This document shows positions 28,370 through 37,728 of a stretch of 64,000 nt of DNA, piece after piece. The DNA is from an uncultured Paracoccaceae bacterium (GTDB lineage: Bacteria; Pseudomonadota; Alphaproteobacteria; Rhodobacterales; Rhodobacteraceae). The DNA lies in assembly GCA_938028765.1 (NCBI GenBank), contig CALIZF010000039.1, positions 1 to 64,000 on the forward strand, in the 5' to 3' direction. The first letter of the stretch is position 1, and each line of letters begins with the position of its first letter. The translations under genes and the position numbers were made by a program. The notes below the pieces were generated by a model. The model was given only the letters and a program-made list of their open reading frames with translations. It made no database searches and was not told the origin of the DNA.

Positions 28370-29206
28370 TCACGGCCGGCGCGCCAGAACCACCCGGTCG
28401 CGTCCCGCGAGGTCGGGCCGGATCGCGATGCCGGTCCAGCCGGCCGCAGCGAGGATCCCGGCAACCACCCGGCCCTGGGTTGCGCCGATCTCGACCAGAA
28501 GGCGGCCGCCCGCCGCGAGGCGCGCGGCCGCGCCCGCGGCGATCGCGCGGTAGGCGGCAAGGCCGTCACCCCCTGGCGACAGCGCGCCGTGCGGTTCGTG
28601 CAGCACCTCGGGCGCGAGCGCGGGCATCTCGGCGGCGGCGATGTAAGGCGGGTTCGACACGATCAGGTCGAAGACGCCGCTCAGGCCGTCGACCCAGTCG
28701 GCGATGCGGAACCCGGCCCGATCCGCAACCGCGTGATCGGCCGCGTTCGCCGCCGCCACCGCCAGCGCCGCGGCCGAGATGTCGGTGCCGAGGCCGGTCG
28801 CGCCGGGTCGTTCGGCCAGCAGCGTGATCAGGATGCAGCCCGAGCCCGTGCCGAGGTCCAAGACGCGGGCGAAGGGTTCGGCCAGCGCCAGCGCCACCAG
28901 CGCCTCGGTCTCCGGCCGGGGGTCGAGCACGTCGGGCGTTACCCGGAAACTGCGTCCGAAGAACGCCCGCCGCCCGGTGATATGCGACAGGGGCCGACGG
29001 GCCGCCCGCGCCGCCACCGCCGCCGCAAAGGCATCCGCCGCGGCCCCGAGCGGCGCGTCGAGCGCCAGCACCACCCGCGCGGGGTCCACCCCCAGGGCAT
29101 GGGCGAGAAGAAGCCGGGCATCGCGCGCCGCGCCGTCCACGCCCGCGGCGGCCAGCCGCAGCGTGGCCGCGCGCAGCGCCGCGCCCGCCGTCGCCTCGGG
29201 CGTCAC
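28370..29206 (-). CDS. prmC: release factor glutamine N5-methyltransferase
   Basis: A 278-residue PrmC/HemK. It methylates the Gln of the GGQ motif in release factors, including PrfA encoded just upstream. The SAM-binding site is [10 protein letters not shown], and the catalytic NPPY motif lies in VSNPPYIA. An N-terminal helical domain of about 75 residues contacts the release factor. The GTG start overlaps the prfA stop as GTGA, so enzyme and substrate are co-translated. Confidence 0.94.
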   Translation of the reverse strand: MTPEATAGAALRAATLRLAAAGVDGAARDARLLLAHALGVDPARVVLALDAPLGAAADAFAAAVAARAARRPLSHITGRRAFFGRSFRVTPDVLDPRPETEALVALALAEPFARVLDLGTGSGCILITLLAERPGATGLGTDISAAALAVAAANAADHAVADRAGFRIADWVDGLSGVFDLIVSNPPYIAAAEMPALAPEVLHEPHGALSPGGDGLAAYRAIAAGAAARLAAGGRLLVEIGATQGRVVAGILAAAGWTGIAIRPDLAGRDRVVLARRP

Positions 29207-30258
29207 GCCGCGCTGTCCGCCAGTCGGCGGGCCTGGTCGTCGGCCACCAGCGCGTCGATCACCTCGCCGATGTCGCCCTCCATCACCCGGTCGAGCCCAT
29301 AGATGGTCAGCCCGATCCGATGGTCGGTCAGGCGTCCCTGCGGGAAATTGTAGGTGCGGATCCGTTCGCTGCGGTCGCCGGTGCCGACCTGCGCCCGCCG
29401 GTCGGCGGCGCGCGCGCCTTCGGCCCGCGTCCGTTCGAGGTCGAAAAGCCGCGCGCGCAGCACCGCCATCGCGTTGGCGCGGTTCTGGTGCTGGGACTTT
29501 TCCGAACTCGTTACCACGATGCCGGTCGGCAGGTGCGTGATCCGAACGGCCGAATCGGTGGTGTTCACATGCTGCCCGCCCGCCCCGGACGACCGCATCG
29601 TGTCGATACGGATGTCGGACGGGGGAATGTCGATCTCGACCGCCTCGGCCTCGGGCAGGACGGCGACGGTCGCAGCCGAGGTATGGATGCGCCCGCCTGC
29701 CTCGGTCACGGGCACCCGCTGCACCCGGTGGACGCCCGATTCGTACTTCAGCCGCGCGAAGACGCCTTCGCCCGCGATTCGCGCCACCGCCTCTTTCACC
29801 CCGCCGAGATCCGAGGGCTGCAGGTCGAGGATCTCGAAGGTCCAGCCCATCCGGTCGGCGTGGCGCTGATACATTCGCAAGAGGTCGGCGGCGAACAGGG
29901 CCGCCTCCTCGCCCCCGGTGCCGGGGCGGATCTCGACGATCGCGGGCCGCGCGTCCGCCGCATCCTTCGGCAAGAGCGCAAGGCGCAGCGCCTGCTCGAG
30001 CGCCGGCAGGGCGGCGCGCAGGCGCGCGACCTCTTCGGCCGCCAGATCGCGCATCTCGGGGTCGTCGCGCAGGGCCTCGGCGGCGGCGAGCTCGGCCTGG
30101 GCGCGCCGCCACGCGTCCACGGTCGCCACCACTGGCTTCAGCTCGGCGTATTCGCGCGACAGGGCCGCGACCTCGGTCGGCGGCGCGCCGGCGGCAAGGC
30201 GCGCCTCGAGGAAGCCGAAACGATCGACGATCTGCTGAAGCCGGTCGGCAGGGATCAT
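29203..30258 (-). CDS. prfA: peptide chain release factor 1
   Basis: A 351-residue class I release factor recognising UAA and UAG. The peptidyl-transferase motif is in [14 protein letters not shown]. The stop-codon recognition tripeptide is P-V-T in [15 protein letters not shown], which marks RF1 rather than the SPF of RF2. The N-terminal coiled region (about residues 1-110) is normal. The gene starts the prfA-prmC operon. Confidence 0.96.
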   Translation of the reverse strand: MIPADRLQQIVDRFGFLEARLAAGAPPTEVAALSREYAELKPVVATVDAWRRAQAELAAAEALRDDPEMRDLAAEEVARLRAALPALEQALRLALLPKDAADARPAIVEIRPGTGGEEAALFAADLLRMYQRHADRMGWTFEILDLQPSDLGGVKEAVARIAGEGVFARLKYESGVHRVQRVPVTEAGGRIHTSAATVAVLPEAEAVEIDIPPSDIRIDTMRSSGAGGQHVNTTDSAVRITHLPTGIVVTSSEKSQHQNRANAMAVLRARLFDLERTRAEGARAADRRAQVGTGDRSERIRTYNFPQGRLTDHRIGLTIYGLDRVMEGDIGEVIDALVADDQARRLADSAA

Positions 30259-30289
30259 GCGCCCCCTCTGGCGCGGGGCGGCGCGAGGG

Positions 30290-30760
30290 TCAACCCCCGG
30301 CCAGCGCCGCCGCCAGAAGGTCGAGCCGCGCGCGGTTCACGCCGAGGTCGGACTGTCCGAAACGCGCGCGCGCGAAGGCGGCAAGCGTCGCGCCCTGCCC
30401 GTCCGGCAGCACGCGGATCGTGGTGAAGTCGGGGTATCCCATCAGCCGCGACCGTGTGCGGAAGGTCATCCAGCCCTCGGCGGCCGATCCCGCCACCAGC
30501 ACCGTGCGCGGCATGGCCAGCATCGCCGCCTCGGCCCGCGCGGCCAGCGTGGCGGCATCGGGCCCGCGCACGGTGCCGGGGGCGAGGCGGGCGAAGTTCG
30601 GGGTGGCGGGGTCGGGCACGGTCAGGGGATCGACGTGCCAACGGGCGGGATCGGTCGGGGCAAGCCTGACCCAGGCCGCAGCCGCCAGCGCCAGCACCGC
30701 CAGCACCAGCACCGCCAGCCGCCAGCCCGTCAGCCCCGGCACTTGCGGCATCGCGATCAC
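30290..30760 (-). CDS. DUF1499 membrane-anchored protein
   Basis: A 156-residue protein with one N-terminal membrane helix (about residues 10-30) followed by a DUF1499 domain: [20 protein letters not shown], then [13 protein letters not shown] and the conserved [19 protein letters not shown]. Function is unknown. The GTG at 30760 overlaps the agmatinase stop as GTGA, a pattern repeated through the window. An ATG at 30751 is a close alternative. It sits between the agmatinase-like gene and prfA on the same strand. Confidence 0.85.
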   Translation of the reverse strand: MIAMPQVPGLTGWRLAVLVLAVLALAAAAWVRLAPTDPARWHVDPLTVPDPATPNFARLAPGTVRGPDAATLAARAEAAMLAMPRTVLVAGSAAEGWMTFRTRSRLMGYPDFTTIRVLPDGQGATLAAFARARFGQSDLGVNRARLDLLAAALAGG

Positions 30761-31716
30761 CGCCGGGTCCAGCCATAGAGCGCGATCAGGTCGGCGGCGA
30801 CATGCGCCCCCGCGATCGCCGTCGCCCCGGTGGTGTCGTAGGGCGGGCTGACCTCGACCACATCCCCGCCCTTCAGGTCGATGCCCGCCAGCCCGCGCAG
30901 GATCGCCGCCGCCTGCCAGCTGGCGAGCCCGCCCCAGACCGGGGTCCCGGTGCCCGGCGCGAAGGCAGGGTCCAGCGCGTCGATGTCGAAGGTGACGTAG
31001 GCCGGACGGTTTCCCACCACCGACCGGATGCGCGCCACCGCCGCCTCCGCGCCGTCGCGGTGGACCGACGCGGCGTCGATCACGCTCATGCCGCGGTAAT
31101 CCTCGGTCACGGTGCGGATGCCGACCTGCACCGACGCGGCCGGGTCCACCACGCCCAGCTTCACCGCCTTGTACATCATCGTGCCGTGGTCGATCCGGTC
31201 CATGTCGTCGTCGGGCCAGAGGTCCGAATGGGCGTCGAACTGGATCACCGCCATCGGCCCGAACCGGTCGGCGTAAGCCTGCAGCGCCGGCAGCGTGACG
31301 AAATGATCGCCCCCCAGAACGATCGCGCCGGCACCCTGCGCAAGGATCCCCGCGACATGCGCGCGGATCGCGGCCGGCGTGTCGGCGACCTTGGCGTAGT
31401 CGAAGGCAAGATCGCCCGCATCCGCGATCGCCAGCGTCTCCAGCGGCGAATAGCCCCAGCCCCAGGGCGGATCGCCCGGCATCAGCGCCGAGGCCTCGCG
31501 GATTGCGCGGGGCCCAAAGCGGGTGCCGGGGCGATGCGTCACGGCCTGGTCGAAGGGCACCCCGGTCACGGCCAGATCGTAGCCCGCGAGGTCCTTGGTG
31601 TAGCGCCGGCGCAGAAAGCTCGTGGCGCCGCCGAAGGCATTCTCGAAGGCAAGGCCCCGCGGTTCGGCGCGAGTGAAGGCCCCGTCCACCTCGCGTTTCG
31701 CATCTTCCAGTGCCAT
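30757..31716 (-). CDS. agmatinase/ureohydrolase family enzyme
   Basis: A 319-residue arginase-fold hydrolase. All dimanganese ligand motifs are present: GGDHFV, QFDAHSD, and TFDIDALDP. The N-terminal SFLRRRYTKDL segment and the length fit agmatinases and related guanidinase-like enzymes, which release urea from agmatine or similar compounds. True substrate cannot be fixed by sequence alone. It could supply putrescine alongside the ornithine decarboxylase encoded at 5.1-6.2 kb. Co-translated with the DUF1499 gene and divergent from the cytochrome c gene. Confidence 0.9.
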   Translation of the reverse strand: MALEDAKREVDGAFTRAEPRGLAFENAFGGATSFLRRRYTKDLAGYDLAVTGVPFDQAVTHRPGTRFGPRAIREASALMPGDPPWGWGYSPLETLAIADAGDLAFDYAKVADTPAAIRAHVAGILAQGAGAIVLGGDHFVTLPALQAYADRFGPMAVIQFDAHSDLWPDDDMDRIDHGTMMYKAVKLGVVDPAASVQVGIRTVTEDYRGMSVIDAASVHRDGAEAAVARIRSVVGNRPAYVTFDIDALDPAFAPGTGTPVWGGLASWQAAAILRGLAGIDLKGGDVVEVSPPYDTTGATAIAGAHVAADLIALYGWTRR

Positions 31717-31859
31717 GCCGTCCCCCGCGCCCGTCCTGCGCCGAGTGATGACGCGGCGATGCGACGAAGTCCACCCTCCGCCAACGCGGCGCCATGACCT
31801 GCATCAAGGCCGCGCACCCCCGCGAGATTCACGCTAGGGTGGAATGAGGGGGATTCGCC

Positions 31860-32456
31860 ATGTCGAACACAGCCGCCTTCCTGCCTGTCGCGCCGGACCG
31901 GCCCCCGCAGACGTCGCTGCTTCCGGTGCCGCTGCAGGAGACGGGACGCGGGGTCAAGTCGCGCGCGCGCCGGTCCGGGGTCAGGAGCCGCGGCGCCGGG
32001 GATGCGCCGGACGATCAGCCGGCAGGGACGATCGACCTTGCGCGCGCGCGCCGCGCCGCGGCCGTGCAGGCGCTGGCCGTGTTGGCGCTGTCGATCACGG
32101 CCTCGGCCGCCAGGCCGGAAGCGGATCCCGCACGCGGCGCAGACCTGTTCGCCCGGCATTGCGCGGTGTGCCACGGCGCAGGCGGCGGCGGCGACGGGCC
32201 GTTGGCGGCGAGGCAGATGATCCCGCCCACGAATCTGACCGAACTTGGCGCCGGCGAGGCCTTCCCCACCCTTCGCGTTGCGGCGCGCATCGACGGGCGC
32301 GATCCGCTCGTGTCGCACGGCTCGCCGATGCCGATCTGGGGCGATTTCCTGACCGGGCCAAAGGTCATGCTGCGCACCGCACCCGGCCAGCCGATCCTGG
32401 TCGATGCGCCAGTGGCCGATCTCGTGGCCTACATCGCCACGTTGCAGGCGCGGTAA
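31860..32456 (+). CDS. c-type cytochrome with long N-terminal extension
   Basis: A 198-residue class I cytochrome c. The haem site is C101-A-V-C-H105 and the sixth ligand is probably Met157 in GSPMPIWG. A hydrophobic stretch (about residues 67-83) would export or anchor it. Before that lie about 60 basic, proline-rich residues, unusual for a secreted cytochrome. The ATG follows a G-rich site (GAGGGGGATT) at good spacing, which supports the long form, but an internal GTG near residue 69 would give a plain signal peptide. Role unknown; no oxidase or dehydrogenase gene is adjacent. Confidence 0.82.
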   Translation: MSNTAAFLPVAPDRPPQTSLLPVPLQETGRGVKSRARRSGVRSRGAGDAPDDQPAGTIDLARARRAAAVQALAVLALSITASAARPEADPARGADLFARHCAVCHGAGGGGDGPLAARQMIPPTNLTELGAGEAFPTLRVAARIDGRDPLVSHGSPMPIWGDFLTGPKVMLRTAPGQPILVDAPVADLVAYIATLQAR

Positions 32457-32465
32457 GCCGCGCCG

Positions 32466-33629
32466 TCACGCCAGCGGCTGCGCGCGCTCGACCAGCCGGG
32501 CGAAGAACGCAGCGCCAAGAGGCGCGATCGCGTCGTTGAAATCGTAGGCCGGATGATGCAGCCCCGCCCCGGGCCCTGCACCGAGGAAGAGGTAGGCACC
32601 CGGCCGCGCCTCGAGCATGTAGGCGAAATCCTCGGCCCCCATCTCGCGCCCCGCGCGATCCTCGACCAGATCCTCGCCCACGATCTCGCGCGCCACGCCG
32701 GCGGCGAAGTCGGTCTCGGCCGGGTGGTTCACGGTCGGCGGATAGCCGCGGTCGTACTCCACCGCGGCGGTCACGCCGAAGGCAGCGGCATGACCCGCCG
32801 CAATCTCGCGGAAGCGCCGTTCGGCGAGGTCGCGGACATGCGGGGCAAAGCTGCGGATCGTGGCCTGGAGCCACCCTGCCTCGGGGATGATGTTCGACGC
32901 GGTGCCGGCGTGCACCTGCGTGACCGACACCACCAGTTCGTCCTGCGCGCTGACGTTGCGGCTGACGATCGTGCCCATGGCCTGCGCCATGCCGAGGATC
33001 GCGGGCAGGGGATCGACCGTCTCGTGCGGCGTCGCGCCGTGGCCGCCCCGGCCGGTCACGCGCACCGTCGCGGTATCGACCGCCGCCATCAGCGGGCCCG
33101 GCGTCGTCACGAACTTGCCGAGCGGAAGGTTCGGCGCGTTGTGGATCGCATAGACCTGCGCAATCCCGAACCGATCCATCACGCCCTCGCGCACCATGAC
33201 CTGCCCGCCGCCGCCATCCTCTTCCGCCGGCTGGAAGATCAGCGCCACCCGCCCGCGGAAGCGCCGCGTCTCGGCCAGGTACTTCGCCGCGCCCAGCAGC
33301 ATCGCGGTATGCCCGTCGTGCCCGCAGGCGTGCATCACCCCCGGCACGGTCGAGGCATGGGCCGCCCCCGTCGCCTCGGGGATCGGCAGCGCGTCCATGT
33401 CGGCGCGCAGGCCGATCGTCGGCCCCTCGCCCTGCCCGTAGATCAGCGCGACGATCCCGGTCTCTGCGATGCCTTCGTGGATCGCGTCCACGCCGAATTC
33501 GCGCAGCCGCTCGGCCACGAAGCCGGCGGTGCGCGGCAGGGCAAAGCCGAGCTCGGGGTGGGCGTGCAGATGGCGCCGCCACGCCGCCATCTCGGGTGCC
33601 AGCGCGGCGATGCGGTTGGGAACGGGCAT
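32466..33629 (-). CDS. M20 family amidohydrolase
   Basis: A 387-residue M20D peptidase of the hippurate hydrolase/N-acyl-amino-acid amidohydrolase type. Metal and catalytic motifs are LRADMDALPI, MHACGHDGHTAML and FQPAEEDGGGG, with GRGGHGATPH in the lid domain. It cleaves N-acyl amino acids in the cytoplasm; a specific substrate is not indicated. ATG at 33629 gives the normal N-terminus with AWRRHLHAHPELGF. It is convergent with the cytochrome c gene and followed by no partner. Confidence 0.92.
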   Translation of the reverse strand: MPVPNRIAALAPEMAAWRRHLHAHPELGFALPRTAGFVAERLREFGVDAIHEGIAETGIVALIYGQGEGPTIGLRADMDALPIPEATGAAHASTVPGVMHACGHDGHTAMLLGAAKYLAETRRFRGRVALIFQPAEEDGGGGQVMVREGVMDRFGIAQVYAIHNAPNLPLGKFVTTPGPLMAAVDTATVRVTGRGGHGATPHETVDPLPAILGMAQAMGTIVSRNVSAQDELVVSVTQVHAGTASNIIPEAGWLQATIRSFAPHVRDLAERRFREIAAGHAAAFGVTAAVEYDRGYPPTVNHPAETDFAAGVAREIVGEDLVEDRAGREMGAEDFAYMLEARPGAYLFLGAGPGAGLHHPAYDFNDAIAPLGAAFFARLVERAQPLA

Positions 33630-33684
33630 GGATACCTCCGGTGCTGGCAGCCACCCTGCCCCGAACGCGCCGCGCCTGCAACGC

Positions 33685-34626
33685 TCAGCGCAAGGCCGCG
33701 CGATAGCCCGCCACGGTTTCGGCTAGCCCGTCCTCGAACGGGGTCGCAGCGGTGCCGAACCGCGCCGCCCATTTCGACGAATCGACAAGATAGGGCCGGT
33801 CCCACTGGAACCGCATCTCGCCAAGGCTCGCCACGATGGGATCGACAAGGCCGACCACCCGCCGCACCGCTTCGGGCAGGACCCGCAGCCGCATCGGCAC
33901 CCCCGCGATCGCGGCCGCCATCGTCAGCACCTGCCGCAGGCTCTGCGTCGGGGTGGCATTGGGCACATGCCAGGCCTGGCCCCAGTCGGCCTCGGGGGCG
34001 TCGATCAGGGTTTCCAGCGCGGCGGCGAAATCGGGGATATAGGTGAAATCATGCGGCTGGTCCGGCGGATCGACCGCCAGTGCTGGCTTGCCCGCCAGAA
34101 GGCGCTCAACGCCGAAGCGCGCGATCCGGCTGTTCGCGCCATCCGCGCCATAGAAATCCGACGCCCGCACCGCCGCCGCCTGCACCCGCCCGGCGGCATG
34201 CGCCGCCTGCCACAGGCGCGTGACCTCGGCCCGCGCGCGCGGCTTTTCGCCGAAATCGGTCAGGGCCATGTCCTCGCGCAAGGGTTCCGTCTGCGGTCCA
34301 TACATGTAGAGGTTGTCGGCGAGCAGGAACCGCGCCCCCGCCCCCGCACAGGCCGCAAGCATCGCCTGCGTCACCCGCGGCCAGTCGCGCAGGAAATCGC
34401 GCCCGGTGTAGCGCACGCCCACCGCGCAGACGAAGGTGCCCGCATCGCCCAGGGCCGCCCGGGCCGCGACCGGGTCGGCCACGTCGCCGGCGCGGAACCG
34501 CGCCCCCTTCGGCAGCGGGCCGGGATCGCGCCGCTGCACCACCACCACCTCCTGCCCGCGCGCGGCCAGCCGCGCCACCAGCGCCCGCCCGACCGCCCCG
34601 TATCCCGCCACCGCCACCGTGGACAT
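33685..34626 (-). CDS. NAD(P)-dependent epimerase/dehydratase-like protein
   Basis: A 313-residue extended short-chain dehydrogenase-fold protein. The nucleotide-binding loop is AGYGAVGRAL, a variant of G-x-x-G-x-x-G. The usual Y-x-x-x-K is not clear: the expected region reads ADNLYMYG, so catalysis may be absent or altered. The C-terminal half resembles NmrA or atypical SDR proteins. Function is unknown. ATG at 34626 is chosen because the longer frame overlaps the mazG promoter. Divergent from mazG. Confidence 0.8.
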   Translation of the reverse strand: MSTVAVAGYGAVGRALVARLAARGQEVVVVQRRDPGPLPKGARFRAGDVADPVAARAALGDAGTFVCAVGVRYTGRDFLRDWPRVTQAMLAACAGAGARFLLADNLYMYGPQTEPLREDMALTDFGEKPRARAEVTRLWQAAHAAGRVQAAAVRASDFYGADGANSRIARFGVERLLAGKPALAVDPPDQPHDFTYIPDFAAALETLIDAPEADWGQAWHVPNATPTQSLRQVLTMAAAIAGVPMRLRVLPEAVRRVVGLVDPIVASLGEMRFQWDRPYLVDSSKWAARFGTAATPFEDGLAETVAGYRAALR

Positions 34627-34669
34627 CGCCGCAGCATCCCCGTAACCCTCGGCCCGACCGGAGGTGCCG

Positions 34670-35506
34670 ATGCCCGAGCCCCTAGCAGATCCGACCGCGA
34701 TTCGTCTTGATCCATGCCGCACCGGCCCGGGGATCGACCGGCTGCGTGCCATCATGGCCCGCCTGCGCGACCCCGCCACCGGGTGCCCCTGGGACATCGC
34801 CCAGACCTTCGCCACCATCGCCCCCTACACGATCGAGGAAGCCTACGAGGTGGCCGACGCCATCGCCCGCGGGGCCTGGGGCGAGCTCGAGGGCGAGCTC
34901 GGGGATCTGCTGTTGCAGGTCGTCTATTTCGCGCAGATGGGCGAGGAGGCGGGGCATTTCGACTGGGACGGCATCTGCACCCGCATCGCCGACAAGATGA
35001 TCGCCCGTCATCCGCACATCTTCGGCACCGAAAGTCGCGACAAGACCGCGGAACAGCAGGTCGCCGACTGGGAGGGCGTGAAAGCCGCCGAACGCGGCCC
35101 GGCGGGCACGCTCGCGGGCGTGGCATTGGCGCTGCCGGCCCTCACCCGCGCGGTGAAGCTGCAGGCGCGCGCGGCGCGGGTGGGCTTCGACTGGCCGACC
35201 GCCGCCGGCGTGACCGACAAGATCGCCGAGGAGGCGCGCGAACTCGTCGAGGCACGCGACCGCCTGTCGCCCGACGCGCTTGCCGAGGAATACGGCGATC
35301 TGATGTTCGTCATGGCGAACCTCGCACGCCACCTGAAGATCGACCCCGAAGCCGCCCTGCGCGCCGCGAATGCCAAGTTCGAGCGCCGCTTTGCGCGGAT
35401 CGAGGCCTGGCTGGCCGAGACGGGCCGCCGCCCCGAGGACTCCGACCTCGCCGAGATGGACGCCCTGTGGAACCGCGCCAAGGCCGCCGAACGGGCGCAG
35501 CGGTGA
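34670..35506 (+). CDS. mazG: nucleoside triphosphate pyrophosphohydrolase MazG
   Basis: A 278-residue MazG with two tandem MazG domains. The first has the E-x-x-E-[12-28]-E-x-x-D pattern in EEAYEVADAI and ELEGELGDLLLQ. The second has EEARELVEA followed by EEYGDLMFV. It hydrolyses NTPs to NMPs and pyrophosphate, removing aberrant nucleotides and affecting ppGpp levels. The ATG at 34670 follows GGAGG at six bases and is preferred over the GTG at 34664. Confidence 0.93.
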   Translation: MPEPLADPTAIRLDPCRTGPGIDRLRAIMARLRDPATGCPWDIAQTFATIAPYTIEEAYEVADAIARGAWGELEGELGDLLLQVVYFAQMGEEAGHFDWDGICTRIADKMIARHPHIFGTESRDKTAEQQVADWEGVKAAERGPAGTLAGVALALPALTRAVKLQARAARVGFDWPTAAGVTDKIAEEARELVEARDRLSPDALAEEYGDLMFVMANLARHLKIDPEAALRAANAKFERRFARIEAWLAETGRRPEDSDLAEMDALWNRAKAAERAQR

Positions 35507-35828
35507 CCCGGCCCGACCGCGAACCGGCAGCCGGCGCCGCCGGACGCCGGCGGGCCCCCATGCCCGCCGTCCCGCGCCGGACCGACGCTGCCGCGCAGGC
35601 CCCCGCGCGCCCCCGCGCTGCTGCACGCCGCCCGTGCTCTGCCGCGGCCTGCTTCATCTTGTCGGAAATACTCCGGGGGTCCGGGGGCTGGCCCCCGGGG
35701 CCGCGACCGGGCGCGGACGTCGCGCCCCGCGCCCCGTCCCGGCGCCTGCCGCGCGTCATCGGTCCGGCACCGTCGCAGCCGCCGCCGCCCGCAGCGGCGC
35801 GGGGCGACGGCCGGCGGGGCGCCGGCGC
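35507..35828. other. intergenic stretch holding repeat copy 1
   Basis: About 320 bases between mazG and the PqiA-like gene. The only recognisable element is the repeated hairpin element at 35651-35698. The remaining sequence is GC-rich, without a protein-like frame; open frames that run through here belong to the downstream gene or are shadows. Confidence 0.55.
35651..35698 (+). repeat. intergenic hairpin repeat, copy 1
   Basis: A 29-base core containing CTTGTCGGAAATACTCCG is followed by a perfect palindrome CCGGGGGC-TG-GCCCCCGG. A second copy lies at 41490-41538 with 28 of 29 core bases identical and a hairpin whose outer pair differs in a compensated way (CC/GG to TC/GA). This copy starts 145 bases past the mazG stop. 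It behaves like a dispersed REP-type or terminator element. Confidence 0.7.
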
Positions 35829-36287
35829 ATGACGCCGCACCGGACAGCGATGGCCGGGGTCGCGGCGGCGAACCTCGCGCTTCTGGTCCTGTTCCCCTGG
35901 AGCTGGTTCCAGCCCGTCCTGCGCTCGGGCCTGTTTCCCGTCCTGGGGCTGACCGAGATGAGCGTCGTATCCGGCCTGCAGGCCCTGTGGCGGTCCGATC
36001 CGGCGCTGGCGCTGATCGTCACCGCCTTCGCGGTCTTCGCCCCGATGCTGAAGACCCTGGGCCTTGCCTTGCTGCATGCGGGCCTTCTCGACCGGCGGAC
36101 GCTGCCGGCGCTGCAGGCGCTCGGCAAGCTTGCGATGGCCGACGTGTTCCTGATCGCGCTCGGGATCCTCGTGATCCGCGGGGCGGGCTATGCGACGGTC
36201 GAGGTCGCCTGGGGCCTCTACGCCTTCGCCGCCTGCGTCCTTGCCGCGCTGGCCGTGTCGCTTGCCACGGCGTGGCTCTGGCGCTGA
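35829..36287 (+). CDS. PqiA-like membrane protein
   Basis: A 152-residue membrane protein with three or four hydrophobic segments, matching one half of paraquat-inducible protein A. The conserved core reads APMLKTLGLALLHAGLL followed by LPALQALGKLAMADVFLIAL. PqiA proteins work with MCE-domain PqiB in lipid traffic across the envelope, but no pqiB is adjacent, so this is a stand-alone single-unit member. ATG at 35829 is the first in frame giving a membrane start. It precedes radA by 35 bases. Confidence 0.85.
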   Translation: MTPHRTAMAGVAAANLALLVLFPWSWFQPVLRSGLFPVLGLTEMSVVSGLQALWRSDPALALIVTAFAVFAPMLKTLGLALLHAGLLDRRTLPALQALGKLAMADVFLIALGILVIRGAGYATVEVAWGLYAFAACVLAALAVSLATAWLWR

Positions 36288-36322
36288 CTTGCGCGGGGCC
36301 GCCGGGCAGGGCAAGAGGCGGC

Positions 36323-37681
36323 ATGGCCCGCCCTGCCGCCCGCTTCGCCTGCACTGCCTGCGGCGCGCTCCACCAGAAGTGGACGGGCCGCTGCGACGCC
36401 TGCGGGGCCTGGAACACCATCGCCGAGGAAACGCCGCTCGGCACGGGGCCGAAGGCGACAGCCGCGCGCGGGCGCGGGATCGCGCTGACCGATCTTGCCG
36501 CAGCGGACGATCCGGCCCCGCGCCGGTCGTCGGGGATGGCGGAACTCGACCGGGTTCTGGGGGGGGGCCTTGTCCCCGGCTCGGCTGTGCTGGTGGGCGG
36601 CGATCCGGGGATCGGCAAGTCCACCCTTCTGTTGCAGGCGGCCGCACGCTTTGCCGCCGGCGGCTTGCCCACGATCTACATCTCGGGCGAAGAGGCGGCG
36701 GCACAGGTCAGGATGCGGGCAGCGCGCCTCGGCCTTGCGCAGGCGCCGGTCCGCCTCGGGGCCGAGACGGCGCTGCGCGAGGTGCTGACCTCGCTCGACG
36801 CCGAACGCCCCGGCCTTGCGGTGATCGATTCGATCCAGACGCTCTGGTCGGACGGCGTCGAGGCGGCGCCCGGCTCGGTCGCGCAGGTGCGGCAGGTTGC
36901 GCACGACCTTGTGGGCTTCGCCAAACGCCGCGGCACCGCGGTGATCCTCGTCGGCCATGTCACCAAGGACGGCCAGATCGCCGGACCGCGCGTGGTCGAA
37001 CACATGGTGGACTGCGTGCTCTACTTCGAGGGCGAACGGGGGCATCCGTTCCGCATCCTGCGCGCGGTCAAGAACCGCTTCGGGCCGGCCGACGAGATCG
37101 GGGTGTTCGAGATGACCGGGGCGGGGCTGGCCGAGGTGGCGAACCCCTCGGCCCTGTTCCTCAGCGAACGCGGACACCCGGCGCCGGGGGCGGCGGTCTT
37201 CGCCGGTATCGAGGGCACCCGGCCGGTGCTGACCGAGGTGCAGGCGCTGGTGGCGCCCTGTCCCGGCGGGTCGCCGCGGCGCACGGTCGTCGGCCTCGAT
37301 CCGGGCCGCGTCTCGACCATCCTTGCCGTGCTCGAGGCGCGTTGCGGCATCCCCTTCGCGGGCCTCGACGTATTCCTGAACGTCGCGGGCGGCCTGCGCG
37401 TGACCGAGCCCGCGGCCGACCTCGCCATCGCGGGCGCGCTGCTGTCGGCGCGCGAGGATGTGGCTTTGCCGCCTGATCTTGTGCTTTTCGGCGAGGTGTC
37501 GCTGTCGGGGGCGCTGCGGCCCGTGACACAGGCGGAAAACCGGCTAAAAGAGGCGGCAAAGCTGGGGTTCCGCCAGGCGCTCCTGCCCGCGGGCACCAAG
37601 GCCGGCACCGCCTCCGGCATCGCGCTGCGCGCGATGACCGATCTCGCGGCGGTAGCAGGCGAGGTGTTCGGCGCGGGCTAG
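36323..37681 (+). CDS. radA: DNA repair protein RadA
   Basis: A 452-residue RadA (Sms), a helicase that promotes branch migration in recombinational repair. The N-terminal C4 zinc finger has C10, C13, C24 and C27. The RecA-like ATPase has Walker A GGDPGIGKST and Walker B AVIDSIQT. The RadA-specific KNRFG motif is present, followed by a Lon-type C-terminal domain. ATG at 36323 is preceded by AGAGG. Confidence 0.96.
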   Translation: MARPAARFACTACGALHQKWTGRCDACGAWNTIAEETPLGTGPKATAARGRGIALTDLAAADDPAPRRSSGMAELDRVLGGGLVPGSAVLVGGDPGIGKSTLLLQAAARFAAGGLPTIYISGEEAAAQVRMRAARLGLAQAPVRLGAETALREVLTSLDAERPGLAVIDSIQTLWSDGVEAAPGSVAQVRQVAHDLVGFAKRRGTAVILVGHVTKDGQIAGPRVVEHMVDCVLYFEGERGHPFRILRAVKNRFGPADEIGVFEMTGAGLAEVANPSALFLSERGHPAPGAAVFAGIEGTRPVLTEVQALVAPCPGGSPRRTVVGLDPGRVSTILAVLEARCGIPFAGLDVFLNVAGGLRVTEPAADLAIAGALLSAREDVALPPDLVLFGEVSLSGALRPVTQAENRLKEAAKLGFRQALLPAGTKAGTASGIALRAMTDLAAVAGEVFGAG

Positions 37682-37728
37682 GTCAGGCGGCGGGGCACAT
37701 CGGCGCTCGAGGTAGGGCAAGGTTGGAC

